Shown here: one piece after another, positions 1-11,700 of the stretch
Position numbering within the stretch: position 1 is the stretch's first letter
How the letters are laid out: each line of letters begins with the position of its first letter
DNA from: Apus apus
Taxonomy: Eukaryota > Chordata > Aves > Apodiformes > Apodidae
DNA length: 64,000 nt
Direction of reading: 5' to 3'
Assembly: GCF_020740795.1 (NCBI RefSeq)
Contig: NC_067299.1
Coordinates: 10,236,001-10,300,000, forward strand
Program-made: the position numbers and the translations under genes
The notes under the pieces: model-generated
What the model saw: the letters and a program-made list of their open reading frames with translations, nothing else
The model's database searches: none
What the model was told of the DNA's origin: nothing

Positions 1-1412
1 AATGAAGAGCATAGAAGTCAAGCCAAGGGAAAGGTGAACCACCTGCACCAAACTCCTCTGAGGAGGGAAAACAGAGAGCAGCCAGTGGCTCCAGCCACTG
101 TATGGATCAGTTCCCTTCTTTCATCCCCACCCAGGCCTAAAAAGAGCTGTGAATATGAATACTCATCTCCCCACCTCTAAACTTCCTGCAGACTTCACCA
201 AGTAACCCTGGACTCATGTGTAATCAGTCTTGGAGGATGCTGTGCTTGCTTTTTGAAACCATTTTTGACATCCTCCTTTAGCCCTGTTGAACTTCAGATC
301 TCTTCTTCCAAACGTATTGTCCCCCTCTTCCAAATACACTCTGTGCAGTGAAGAGACTTGATTTCCTGCAGTGTGTTGCAGACACTCAGCTGATGCAATG
401 CTTGTGTTGAAATAAACCCAGCTATCCACCACTGGCCAAGTTAATAAAGTCACCCCTGTTTATGCCAAGGTTTCAGTTAGCTGATAGGGATTTCCCAGTG
501 CCTACCTCAACTGTGCTTGTTGCCAAGAAGGATATCTCTGGATTCTGCTTTTCCAGAATTTAGATATTCAATGAGTCACTTCTCTCTCATACACAGAGAC
601 AGGACCCTGCAAGGTCAATTATAGGGGCAAGATATGAAGCTGGTTGCTGCTAGGTCAGAGTTTTGTGAGCACAGCAGTGGAGGTGAGAAAAAGACGGCCA
701 GGGAGGAGGAGAGACTTGCAATGAATTATTCCATGATAATTCCTGAAAGAAGGTGGCTTTTGTAGCACTCAGGGCACAGTAGGAACTGTTCCTATTACAC
801 GTAGCAAGGATTTGCGATGATTAGCATGAAACTGAATTCTGTGTTAATCAATCTCAGGCAGTAGGACAGCAGCACAGAACTGACTAGCCCATAATTTCAT
901 TCCTTCCCATCTCTTAGATAATAAGAGAGGCTTCAATCCAAACTTGAAGGGGAGCACTCACTCCTGTGTGGTCATGGGAAAGAGTCAATGGCCTTTGTAA
1001 GGGAGCAGAATTCAGATTCAGTGAAGCAACTCAGGGCTTTACTGGCAGTGAGGTGGAGGCTGGCTTATTAGCATTTCTTTTTGTCCTTGCTTTCTGCTCT
1101 ATGTCTAGGAACAACTGTTGTTTTAAATTAGGCCAGAATGGAAGTGTTAGAGGACTGTGGCAGAGTATTATGTGGATATTCTATTGCCAGCTTTTAAAAT
1201 CTCATTTGGTTTAGTAATCTTCTGATTACCAAAAGGAAAAAGGAATATCTTTAATTTAAATGTATAAATGGACTTCTCTTACTGTTCAGAGAAAGCGTAA
1301 CAGGTGCAGCAAGCACCTTACAGAGGCTAAAGATTTAAGTTGTTCATTGAAAAGCTAGATGCTGAAAATACTTTCCTATCAGTACATGTATAGTCACAAT
1401 GAAATTAGAGGA
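1..1412. other. Upstream flank, no gene seen
   Basis: AT-rich unique-looking sequence. A 79-codon minus-strand open stretch at 214-453 includes gaagttcaacagggctaaag, faintly like a CR1 ORF2 segment (KFNxxK), but the similarity is too short to call. Confidence 0.6.
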
Positions 1413-1990
1413 AATCATAGAACAGAATCATTTATGTTGGAAAAGACCCATAAGATTGAGTCCAACCATTAACTTAACACTACCAAATCTACCACTAGAC
1501 CATGTCCATAAGCTCCACATCTTTTAAATCCCTCCAGGGTTGATGACTTAACTGCTACCCTGGGCAGCCTGTTCCAGTGCTTGATAACCCTTTCAGTGGA
1601 AAAAAAAATGTTCCCAATCCACAATCTAAACCTCCCCTGGAGCAACTTGAGGCCATTTTGTCTCATCCTGTCAGTTTGGAGCTGAGCCCAACCCCCCTCA
1701 TTCCAATCTCCTCTCAGGCAGTTGCAGAGCCAGCAGGTCTCCCCTCAGCCTCCTTTGCTCCAGGCTGGACACCCCCAGCTCCCTCAGCTGCTCCTGCTCA
1801 GACTTGTGCTCCAGCCCCTTCCCCAGCTCCCTTGCCCTTCCCTGGACACGCTCCAGCCCCTCGAGGTCCTTCTTGTCGTGAGGGGCCCAAAACTGACCCC
1901 AGGATTCCAGGTGCAGCCCCACCAGTGCTGAGCACAGGGGGATGATCCCTGCCCTGGTCCTGCTGGCCACCCCAGTGCTGATACAGCCCA
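1413..1990 (-). mobile_element. CR1 LINE fragment, 3' end
   Basis: Read on the minus strand this is the end of a CR1 retrotransposon: the tail of ORF2 followed by a short 3' UTR. The translation contains [15 protein letters not shown] and the later [20 protein letters not shown], part of the conserved CR1 C-terminus. The 3' UTR is the type with a gttggactcaat-like motif. It is 5'-truncated and broken by frameshifts, so it is a dead copy. Confidence 0.92.
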
Positions 1991-3600
1991 ACTTACTCTT
2001 CTAAAACTTTGTTTCTGGAGGAGAGAGGCCTTCATTGTTTTTCAACTCTAGAATGCCAGTCAGTTGTTAACTGTTTTAGAAAGTATTTATAATTGTTTTC
2101 AAAACTATGGAAACACAGCTGATTTGATGTTTTGGTTTGGATACCCCTATAACACTTAGACATTATTAGCAAATAAAACTTTAATGTGTATTTGGCTTTA
2201 CAGTGTTAAGTAGACTACAACTTCCTGCTGGCTACCATCCTCTAAAATAGTGTGCTGCTGTTCAGAAATTACTTTTAATAGACAAACAGCAAAAATGGTA
2301 GGTCACATAGTTAGAGAAAGGACCCAAAATACTACAGCTTGCCAGAGACTACCATAGCTTTCAGGATACATTGATTTTGCACCATTAAACAGTAGGTGCA
2401 AGGCTAGAGCCTAGACTGAGAACATGTAGAATGAATAATTTACCACCTAGAGACAATGAGCCTATCTACAGGAGTTAGAGGAAAAACAGCCCTGTGAACC
2501 AAAACTCTGCTCTCAAAGCTGAGAGCTGTCTTGAATCTGGGAACATCTGATGTTGAAAGACCTCTGGAGGCTGAGGTTTGTATGTGAGAAATTCTACACA
2601 GCAAGCAAGAAGAAATATATGTCTCATCTCGTGGCTTCCCTTCCCTGCATGGAAAGATGAGAAGCTCTACAGATGTGTCTTTGACCTGGGTAAAGCTTCA
2701 GGTTGTCCTGCTTGGAGAAGACAGACTGGGGTTAAGGTTCAAACCCTCCTCTTCAGTGGTCTTGTTGGCTTGGCAGTAGAAGGTTGGTCAGGAGAGATGG
2801 ATTACTTGCACATCAAAGGAAAGCACAGTGTTGGAAAGGCTGCCCCTTGTTTAACTCCTTCAGGCTTTGGGTGCAGGTTTGTTGCTACAGGCACCAAGAT
2901 GACTGTTACTGAGCCTTCCCTTGTTTGCTGTTGATAGGGCTAAAGGAACAGAGAGCTAGCTAGCACAACTTCTCAGATCTAGGGATTCTTTCATAAAATG
3001 AATCATGACCACACTGGATGTTTCCAATTCTGTGGAAACATTACAGCTTTGTACCTGCACAGAACTTCAGGCCAGAGATTATTTTCCACAGAGCTTCTCA
3101 CATCATCTGCAAGGCCCTTTTCTGAAAGGTTTCTGACTGTTCTGACTTGCTTACTTAACTGGCATGAAGTTATTTAAAAGGCAGCAGTTCCTCTGTCTTC
3201 TTCCCTCAGCCAAAGCACGTTTATACTGTACCTTCTTCCAGCATTCTTTTCTGTTTCTTAAGGGGATCTTAAAAAGAACAGAATCAAGGCAAGTGATGTC
3301 AGGTAACAATTAACATACTTTTCAAGTAAAGCAGCAAGTTTTCATTTAGTATGACAAGTGAAGGAGGAAAGTGGAAGATTATAAACATGCAATGGATATG
3401 TTCTTCTACAAGCAAACTATGGGAAAATACATGGTAGAGAGCTGGTATTCCTTCCTCCTCATCATCTCTGTCTCTTTAGTCTCCCATTGCTTGGATGCGT
3501 GTGAAAATTTGTGGTTCAGAAGTTGTCCTGTCTTACTGGTCAGACCAACCCAAGCCAAAGAATCTGTGCACATGGGCTCATTCCCTGCCCCGGTGTGGTT

Positions 3601-3665
3601 TCCAAGCACACAGGGTTTCACTTACCTGGGCCTTCAGTTTCCCTCTGTCTGTAAAAGGGAACAGC
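3601..3665 (-). mobile_element. Possible MIR SINE remnant
   Basis: On the minus strand, cccttttacagacagaggga followed by aactgaaggcccaggtaagt and a later cctgtgtgcttgg resembles the 3' half of the ancient amniote MIR SINE (ttacagatgaggaaactgag...). The match is short and imperfect. It includes a strong donor-like caggtaagtg. Confidence 0.4.
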
Positions 3666-4922
3666 CTCACATAAAGTTTAGGTGTGAACCTTAAGGACAT
3701 GTATAGAGTTCCAAACCCAGCAGGCCGTTTTTGCATCCTTGAGTAGGAACCTAAAGAATTTTTTGGTATTTTTCTAACCACAGTTATACACAGTGTCCCT
3801 TCTGAAAACCAGACACAGCTGGGGAAATTAAAGTATGAGCTGTGAAACAGTGTGGGATACGTGGAAGTGCTAACAGGTAGTGGTCATATTGAATGGTTCC
3901 CGTTTTGGTTTTCCAGGATTAGCATTGTCACCCTTTACCTTGACTTGTGTTTTCTTCTAAGGTACAAGTTCTTTGCCAAAATGTCAAAGCACAGATTCTT
4001 TATTGTAATTACTATTGTCAGTGAAAAACTTGTGTTTGCTCTTTTTCAAGCTGTACTTGAAAGAAGCCTCTAGTAAACTGAAGTTCTAGGCTACAATAAT
4101 ACCCAGAACTGGAGAGGTCTTTGTCAATTAACTTCTACAATTTGTAGAGGGTAGTAAGGCAGATGACAGATTGTATTCTTTTCTTGCAGGGCTGTAAGCA
4201 GGTAAACTAGCAGGCAAATGAAAAAGCTTTTCTACCCCAAGAGTCACCTTTGCCTCCTCTTGCACCTGGCAGAGGCTTGTAAGGTCCCTACAAAACATGT
4301 TTTTTTACTGTTGAAGAAGCTGGTGCTAATTCTATTGTTGCTTGCCCCAAAGAAAATGACCTCGCTGTGAAAGAGGCCAAATGTTTTCAACCACTCCCAG
4401 AAATGAGAAAAGCTATTGTTTTGTAATGGCTGTAAATTTGTAAGTTAGAGGTGAAGAAATAGCCAGTAATTGTTGGAGGGAGGAAGGTTTAGGGCAACAA
4501 TTCACTTTTCTTATCTGCTGATGTTACAAAAGTGGTAAGAAGGCAGTGTAAGGTGAAGGCAGATCTACAAGAATTGAAGTCAGAGTCATGTGCAAGTGTG
4601 GTACCAAGAGCCTCAGGTTACACCTTTCAGCAAAAAAAGGAGCCCTGGCTAGGTGAGTAGTACAGCAAGAAGGCAGTAGTGAGAGGATTGTCCAAAAGTG
4701 CAGATTTATCACGTACCATCTAGTCAGGGATCTCAGATTTTGCAATTTTGACTTCAGAAATCCCTGCTTTCTGGATTTCTTTACATCCAATTTGCAGTTG
4801 TTCTATTTTCCACGTTTGTTTCTCTAACCGGGGATAAGTAGTTTCACTTCAGGTTTTATTAGTAAACCAAAATCAATGGAAATCTGGCTTTTTCTAGTTA
4901 GAAAACTTTAAAAAGCTCCTAC

Positions 4923-5110
4923 CTGCATCGGTTTCTCCTTTGAAAATATGTTCTGCAAGACAGGAAGTAAATGGCTCTTTTTGCAACCGCGTTGCTGCCA
5001 ATCAACACCTACAACTCCAGCAGCAGGTTGTTTTTCAGGCCAAGAGACTGAAAAATCCTGACCTTGTGATTCCTTAGGAGATCCAGAAAGGACATGGTCT
5101 GCCTGAATCT
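4923..5110 (-). other. Candidate internal exon, unrecognised protein
   Basis: On the minus strand a pyrimidine-rich acceptor (ctacatcacctatcctgcag) precedes 188 open bases that end in gatgcag|gtaggagc. The exon enters in phase 1 and leaves in phase 0. Its translation begins IQADHVLSGSPKESQ and ends QNIFSKEKPMQ, is hydrophilic and free of low complexity, and resembles no family I know. The entering phase fits the exit phase of the candidate at 22218-22391. It could be an exon of an unannotated minus-strand gene or lncRNA, or a chance pseudo-exon. Confidence 0.25.
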
Positions 5111-5430
5111 CTGCAGGATAGGTGATGTAGAGAAAACAGGAGCCCCACACCTGATTTATGGCTGCTGGTTTGTAAAGGGAGCACTTTGCTGTAGAGGCAG
5201 TTGTGTAGGAGGAGATACAAGCTGGGAAAGTTGTGCTGGTAGCTGTAGTCCTTATCTCCTGAGGTTGCCTTTAAAGGGAAGGAAGAGTGGGGGGCTGCAA
5301 ACAGGTAATGCCCTGGAGCTTTACCTTATCTTCTGATCTTCACTACTTCTGGGTTCAGCCCCAGCTCTGCTGTCACACCAGCTCTTGAATTCAGCCCTTC
5401 TACATCCCTTTCCTTGTTCCCATACCTCAG

Positions 5431-6245
5431 ATCACAGAATCACAGAATGGCAGGAATTGGAAGTGACCTCTGGAGATCATCTAGTCCAACCTCCTGCAAG
5501 AGCAGGATCCCCTAGAGCAGATCCCACAGGAACATGTCCAGGTGAGTTTGGAATGTCTCCAGGGATGGAGACTCCACAACCCCCCTGGGCGGCCTGTGCC
5601 AGGGCTCTGTTACCCTCAGATTAAAGAAGTATTTTCTCATATTCGGGCTAAACCTCCTGTGCTCCAGTTTGTGACCATTGCCCCTTGTTCTGCCCCTGGA
5701 CAAAACTGAGGAGAGTCTGGTCCCATCCTCCTGACACCCCCTGTAGATATTGATCAGCACTGATCAAATACCCCCTCAAACTCCTTTTCTCCAAGCTGAA
5801 CAGCCCCAGCTCTCCCAGCCTTTCCTCACAGGCAGATGCTCCAGCCCCTTCAGCATCTCAGTGGCCTGTGCTGGACTCTCTCCAGTAGTTCCTTGTCCCT
5901 GAGCTGGGGATCCCAGAACTGCACACAGGGCTCCAGGTGAGGCTTCACCAGGACAGAGTAGAGGGGCAGGAGAACCTCCCTGACCTGCTGGCCACACTCC
6001 TCTTAATGCCCCCCAGGATGGCAGTGGCCTTCTTGGCTGCAAGGGCACATGGCTGGCTCATGGTCAGCCTGTTGTCATCGATGACTCTCAGGTCTTTTTC
6101 CCAGAGCTGCTTTCCAGCAGGTCACCCCCAAACTTCTACTGGTACATGGGGTTGTTCTTCCCCAGCTGGAGTACTCTACACTTGCCCTTGTTGAACTTCA
6201 TTAGGTTTCTCCCTGCCCAGCTCTCCAGCCTGATACCTATGCTGG
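5431..6245 (-). mobile_element. CR1 LINE fragment, longest copy in the window
   Basis: About 815 bp of antisense CR1. On the minus strand it runs from an ORF2 segment (MKFNKGKCRVLQLGKNN, after the reverse-transcriptase core) to a 3' UTR beginning atcacagaatcacagaatgg on the plus strand. [20 protein letters not shown] and [20 protein letters not shown] are visible. Frameshifts are present. The 3' end is of the gatctccagaggtc type, shared with the copies at 14848 and 17641. Confidence 0.94.
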
Positions 6246-8592
6246 GTTTCTCAGTAGTAGGAACTTGCCTAGAGCTGTTTGAAAATGCTGGGGAGAGGGG
6301 GCCCTCCCAGGCAGACATCTAAAGCAACCCAGAGAGTTACTGCTGTGTTACTGGTAGTGGCTTTGCCAGCTGGCAGAATGCAGGGTTACACCAAGGGGTG
6401 ATGTAGCACTTCTCCCATACTGGGACCCCCAGTGGGACCAGTGAGCGCTGGTGAGAGAGCACAACCCTTGCCTTTTTGTTCAGCCTTGGCCGTAGCACAG
6501 CCTGCCTATCAGCCAGGAGGTGTGTTCTGAAATTAAAACAGGTCTGTGATAAGTTTAATAGGATTCATGAGCTTAATCTCTCTTGACAAACTGAATTCAT
6601 CAGCAAAATAGAGGAGTTACTAGGTAATTAAATTGTTTTAGTTTCTAGACAGGGTATTTAATGAACAATTGATATGAACACATTGCCTGATACTATGTGT
6701 TGTTGATACTAGATGATAAAATTATTTGTTGCCAAAAAGTTTCTGAAGGTGGGAAACTAGAAAATATCATCAAGCCTAAAAATGTTAAGCACATATTCAT
6801 GAATGAATATTGGAAAAATGCTGCAGAGCATATTGCTAACTTCACTCTCCTTTTGAAAGGAGAAGTCTTGTTAGGGGGAAGGCCAAGTATTCATTTTGCT
6901 GTTTAAAGTCAAAGTGGGTTTTCCACACTGGATTAGAGAGGTGTGAGAAGTCCATGCTGAAGCATATCAAATATATTGGTTAAAACTGAGAAGCTGACTG
7001 CAGGCCTCCAGCTCCAACATCTGTTTGAGAATGAACAGAACACAGGAAAACAGAATGGCTGTGGGCAACGAGGGAGGTAGTATTCTTTCATTTCTGAATA
7101 GGATTTTTTTTTTGGTACCACAGTCACTACAGTAACATTTGAACACTTCCCAGTAGTAAATGGAATAATGGGGCTAACATCTGTATTCTTTTATCTACTT
7201 TCAGATTGCAGAGAACTGATCTCTCTTGCACAAGGGGCTCTCTTTGTTCCTCGGCCACACACTCGGCTGCTGCTGTATCGCAGAGCTGCGATATGTGGTC
7301 AGGCCTCTGCCGAGCGCCCTTTATCTGCCTGTTTGCTTTTGATACAGTTGTTCACAGCACTGCAGTGAGAGGTGCAGAAAAAACAGGTGGAGCCTGTGGA
7401 GTTCAGAAAGCAGGTAGGGCCTGGGAGGCTGCTTGATTTTGTGTCTGCCTGCACCAGCATTAGACTCCCACCTGAGCAGCGGTTCCTAAAATGAACCTCT
7501 GAGTAATGCAACAGGGCTTCACGTGCTTCACGTTAGAGCTGCTCCTAAACGCAGATCCTCACACCTACTGACCGAGTAGGAAGGACAAATGTAGGCTAAA
7601 AAGCACCATATTCTATAATGAGTGATGTTAGGATGTAAGGGGGATGAGGCTTTGAAAACTTGAAGGAAAATGACTGTGCTGTTACCAGCGGTTGTTTCTT
7701 TCTAACTTCAGGGGTGGAGGGAGTGTAATGACTCCCTGATGTCTTCAGTAATCTACTGAAATTAACCAATATTATGCAAAGGCTCAGCAGAACCACTTTA
7801 CTGCTGTTTGTGTGCTGCTGAAGAGTAAGAAGGTCACAGTGCTTTGGGTTTTTTTGCTTTTTCTTTAATCCCCAGGGAGAATCTTCAATGACCTGTACCC
7901 ACAGTGTGTGCAATAACTTGTTATAACACATCACATTCATGTTTTTGGGTCTGTTTGGAGAAGTATTTTGGGAAGCATAGCTAAGGAAGTTAAACATTTT
8001 TTTCTTGTCCACAAGGGAGACTCTGGCCTCTGGAGTGGATGCTTCCTGAGTTAAAAATGAGACTTTCTTTGGATGTATTTGGATAATGTTCATTACATAG
8101 ACTCTATGACTTGCTTATGAATGAACAGGAAAATTAATCCCCTTCTTAAGAGGATATATAGATTAGGGGAAGCTTGAGAGATTATTATACCCTGTTTGAG
8201 AACATAGCAAGTGAATAGAGCTTAATATTATTCATAACCATACATTTCTATCTGACATTAGCATAATATACCTGAATAGAAACTGAAAAATCTATTACTT
8301 CATTAGTGAAGAGCATTCACGTGTTTCCTGCAATGCTTCAAGCTGTCACTTTTGACTATTTAAAAGTACAAATTGGGCAGTTGTATTTTTTACTGAAGGC
8401 AGCTGAGTAAAATCTGTTGTATTAATGCTTCTCTGAGAATCATCTTGAGGTGGAGCTCCTGCTTAGAGGCTTTCGCCACACAAATGAGCTGCAGGAGGAA
8501 AAAACAGGAGTTGTCTGTGCTAATGAGGGAAGAGTGGGTCCTTGGCTTCATGGATGAACAGCAGCTTTTCCTTATGTTAAGTGGAGGTGGTT
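6246..8592. other. Upstream flank, no gene seen
   Basis: Mostly AT-rich. A 165-codon minus-strand open frame at 7596-8093 is the longest outside the CpG island apart from one running into a CR1. It has no recognisable domain and is about the longest expected by chance in 64 kb at this composition. Confidence 0.6.
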
Positions 8593-8757
8593 GAATCACC
8601 ATCCCTGGAGATGTTTGAGATGTGCAGATGTGGTGCTGAGGGACATGGTTTAAGCACTGGACTGGGTAGAGTTGGGTTAATGGTTGGTGGAGTTGGGTAA
8701 TGGTTGGACTCGATGATCTTAAAGGTCTTTTCCAGCCAGAATGATTCTGTGGTATGA
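8593..8757 (+). mobile_element. CR1 LINE fragment, short 3' end
   Basis: Only the last 165 bp or so remain: gaatcaccatccctggagat, then ggacatggtttaagcactgg, then ggttggactcgatgatctta and a tail close to attctgtggtatgatcc. It carries an internal duplication of the ggttggtggagttgggtaat segment. The 3' UTR type matches the copies at 23748, 33685 and 36955. Confidence 0.88.
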
Positions 8758-11700
8758 TCCTTAGGATAAGGAGACAGATTTATCCCTCATCTATGAAAAA
8801 ATAACAGGGATTGCCATCTCTGTTTAACCTCCATCCTCTTCTGCTCCATTATTTAACACATCTTGTGGTATTGTAAAAACAATGTCTACAGAAAACACTG
8901 AATTAAGAATGGCTTAAGAAGCGTTCAGTGAGCATTGAGACTGTCTTGGGTCTTTCCCCCTCTTTCTCAATACCTAACTCTAATATTAATTAACATCTCC
9001 AGCTCTGACTTAATCTCATAACTAAGGGTTTGCGTTGCTGGGAATCTGCAATTGTGGGGAGAAGAATCTTCTAGGTTTTATTCTCCTTTTTCAAAATCAA
9101 GCAATGTTGGTGTTGACCTACATACCCTCTGGTTTTTATTTTTTTAACCTAAATTGTTGCAAAGGCTACTAATTATAGCAGACTCAAAAATAAATTAATA
9201 AGCCATCAGTAAAAATTACATTAAAAGCAACGTTATTTCTCCTAACATTAATAAGCACTTTTGGGGTGTGATTTATTTTTGCAATAATTACTGTAAAGTT
9301 TCCTGGAAGATGTATTTCTGTGTAGTTAGTGTAATATACATGTATGCAATTTTCCATTTTAGTGCCTATTGATTGCTTCATTTTTCATCTCTATTAGGCT
9401 ATTCTTAACATTTCCTCTGGGCTTTCAGAAATGGCAGACATCAAGGGAAAACTGTAGTGGCAATTCATATAGGAAATACAAGAAATAAGTAGATCGGAGT
9501 CTGATATAGAGGACTGAGTTCAAGTGCACTTACATGATGAGAATTTAAACTGCCTTCCAACCTTTTTTGAGACCTGAAAGTATTTTATTGAATTAACTTT
9601 GCTTTTATGTATTTTGCCCAGAAATTAATTCTAATTGTGAGTGGAGTCCCTGTGCATGTAGAAGTGTGTCCATTCTGCTCTGTTTGCAATCTGTAAGTGC
9701 AAAAGGCGAGGAGTATTTCTGTCTGTCAGCTATATCATCTGTAAACTGAGGTTCAAGTTGTGGGCAGCCCAAGGATGTTAGACTGTAGAAGACTACTTCC
9801 CAAAATTCATATTTGCTTCTTCAAATGTCCAAGGTTGTGAGGCACACTAATATCAAAATCTAAGAGAAGGTAAATGGCAGTACGTGTGACCAGAAGACAC
9901 TGGATTTTTTTCAAAACAAGAAAGAATGTAGAAACTGAGCTCTAGATCCTTGTGGTTACTTGGTTCCTCTTCCCAGCCTCCCTGTGGTGCTGTGCTCCAA
10001 GGGACAGGCTCAGTTTTCAGGTCAGGTGGTGTGATGTTAATTATGGACAGGAATTTATATCCACAGCTCTGCGTGAGATAATTAAATATATCTTGTTAGT
10101 AATACATCCCGACTGCCACAGTATGTGGCTGCTCATAATGCAGCCTGAGATAATGTAGTTAATTCATGTTACACCAGCAGTGGTAGCTACAACTTTTTGC
10201 TGTTTTACTCGTAACTTGTGTTTTTACAACCCCTTGACAAAAAGAGGCAGATGGAGGATTTGACTGGAATTTAAGAACACAGGAACAAAATTAGAGCCAA
10301 GGAGCTGAGACCTGGTAGTTTTAAGTCCGCATCCCTCTGCTGAGATTGAAGGTGTTGATCAAGGACTTGGGTGAGAGAACTTCCAACCAAACTAGTGCAC
10401 AGCTCCAGTTAAATCTCCAACCTAAACCGGGTCACTAGGCCCAGTCTGTACTTGGTGGGAGAGAAGTGTTACACTGGATGATTCACCCAAACTGCTTTAG
10501 GAAGTGCCAAAATTTGGGTGAATGAGAGAGAGTAGGAGAGACAAATCCAGTCTGTTCTGGTCCAGCCCTGCAACTCTGAACTTTTTTCAGTTTTGTCACA
10601 GAAAATAGTAGCATTGGAATTGATAAATCAGTCCACTAGTGATGAATACAAGATTTTCAGAGACACTCCTGAAGGAGTTAGTTATTAGATACCCAATTAA
10701 ACTTCTTGGTGGGATTTGGATACCTGACTTCTTTAGCCTATTTTGTAAATCCTAGTAGTTGTTACTGTTCTGTAGTGAAGACCTTGGCAGGTTACATGGC
10801 AAAAATCTTGTGCCTTTTTCATTTCATGCATTTATTTCCTTAACCCACACAACAAAACAGTTTATAGAGGTGTTTCCTTGTGAAAAGCAATTTAGAGGTT
10901 ATATTTATTTCCTTCCAGGGAGGTCAGCTTAAAAACTCTCTTGCAAGATTAAACATGGGGCCAAAATCAGATATTAAAGCAGTGGTATAAAAGCTAGAAA
11001 TTCAGTTCTTTGAATTCATTTTAAGCCTGTGGTTCAATATTGCTCTCTACTCACGATTCAGCACTGTTAGTGCTTTCTACCTTTGCTGTAACCTCTTGCA
11101 CTGGCACTTCAAATTCAGGTAGGTATTCCAAGACCAGTAGCTCCCACTGCCTTGGGTGGAAAAAAGCACTGAAATGTTCTGACTGAAAAAAAAAATATTT
11201 AAAATAATCTTTGTTATTGTGGCCTTATCTTCTGTGAAAGCTCCTTTTCCACCTTGATCATCCACTGGCCCTGCAGGCTCTCCAGCAAGCTACTACCTAG
11301 GACATTTTTTTATAAAGGATTTATTATTAGATGTTACAACTTCGGAAAGCTTGCTCTTCAAAGTATTTTGGCCTGTTTTCTACTACCTTTGCAGTCAGCC
11401 TGCTGGAGTAGTACTTGCTGCTTTTCTTTTCGGGGTGCAACTTCACCTTCTTGAAGCCTCAGTGTGGTGTCATCTTTCTGTAGCCTTTCTGCCATCTGCA
11501 AGGATCTTGCTCTTTCTGGCTCCCCTTTTGAGGTGTGAGGTTTTTCTGAACTTAGTTCAAGTTGTTCTTGATTGCAAAAGGGCTCTCATTTTTCTCTTAA
11601 TCCAAGATGGGCCTTGAACTTATACACACTGTGGTCCACGGGTAGTGGTGGTCCATGAAAAGGCATGAAGAGCTGGATCCTCAGGGCCGGCCAGGGCCAA

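Larger units (their letters stand above)
1991..5430. other. Upstream flank between CR1 copies
   Basis: No recognisable gene. It contains the possible MIR remnant at 3601-3665 and the minus-strand exon candidate at 4923-5110; the remainder shows only short open frames. Confidence 0.6.

Noticed and set aside
7596..8093. 165-codon minus-strand open frame
   Set aside because: A rough estimate of stop-codon frequency gives about one frame this long by chance in 64 kb. It shows no domain and no good splice borders.
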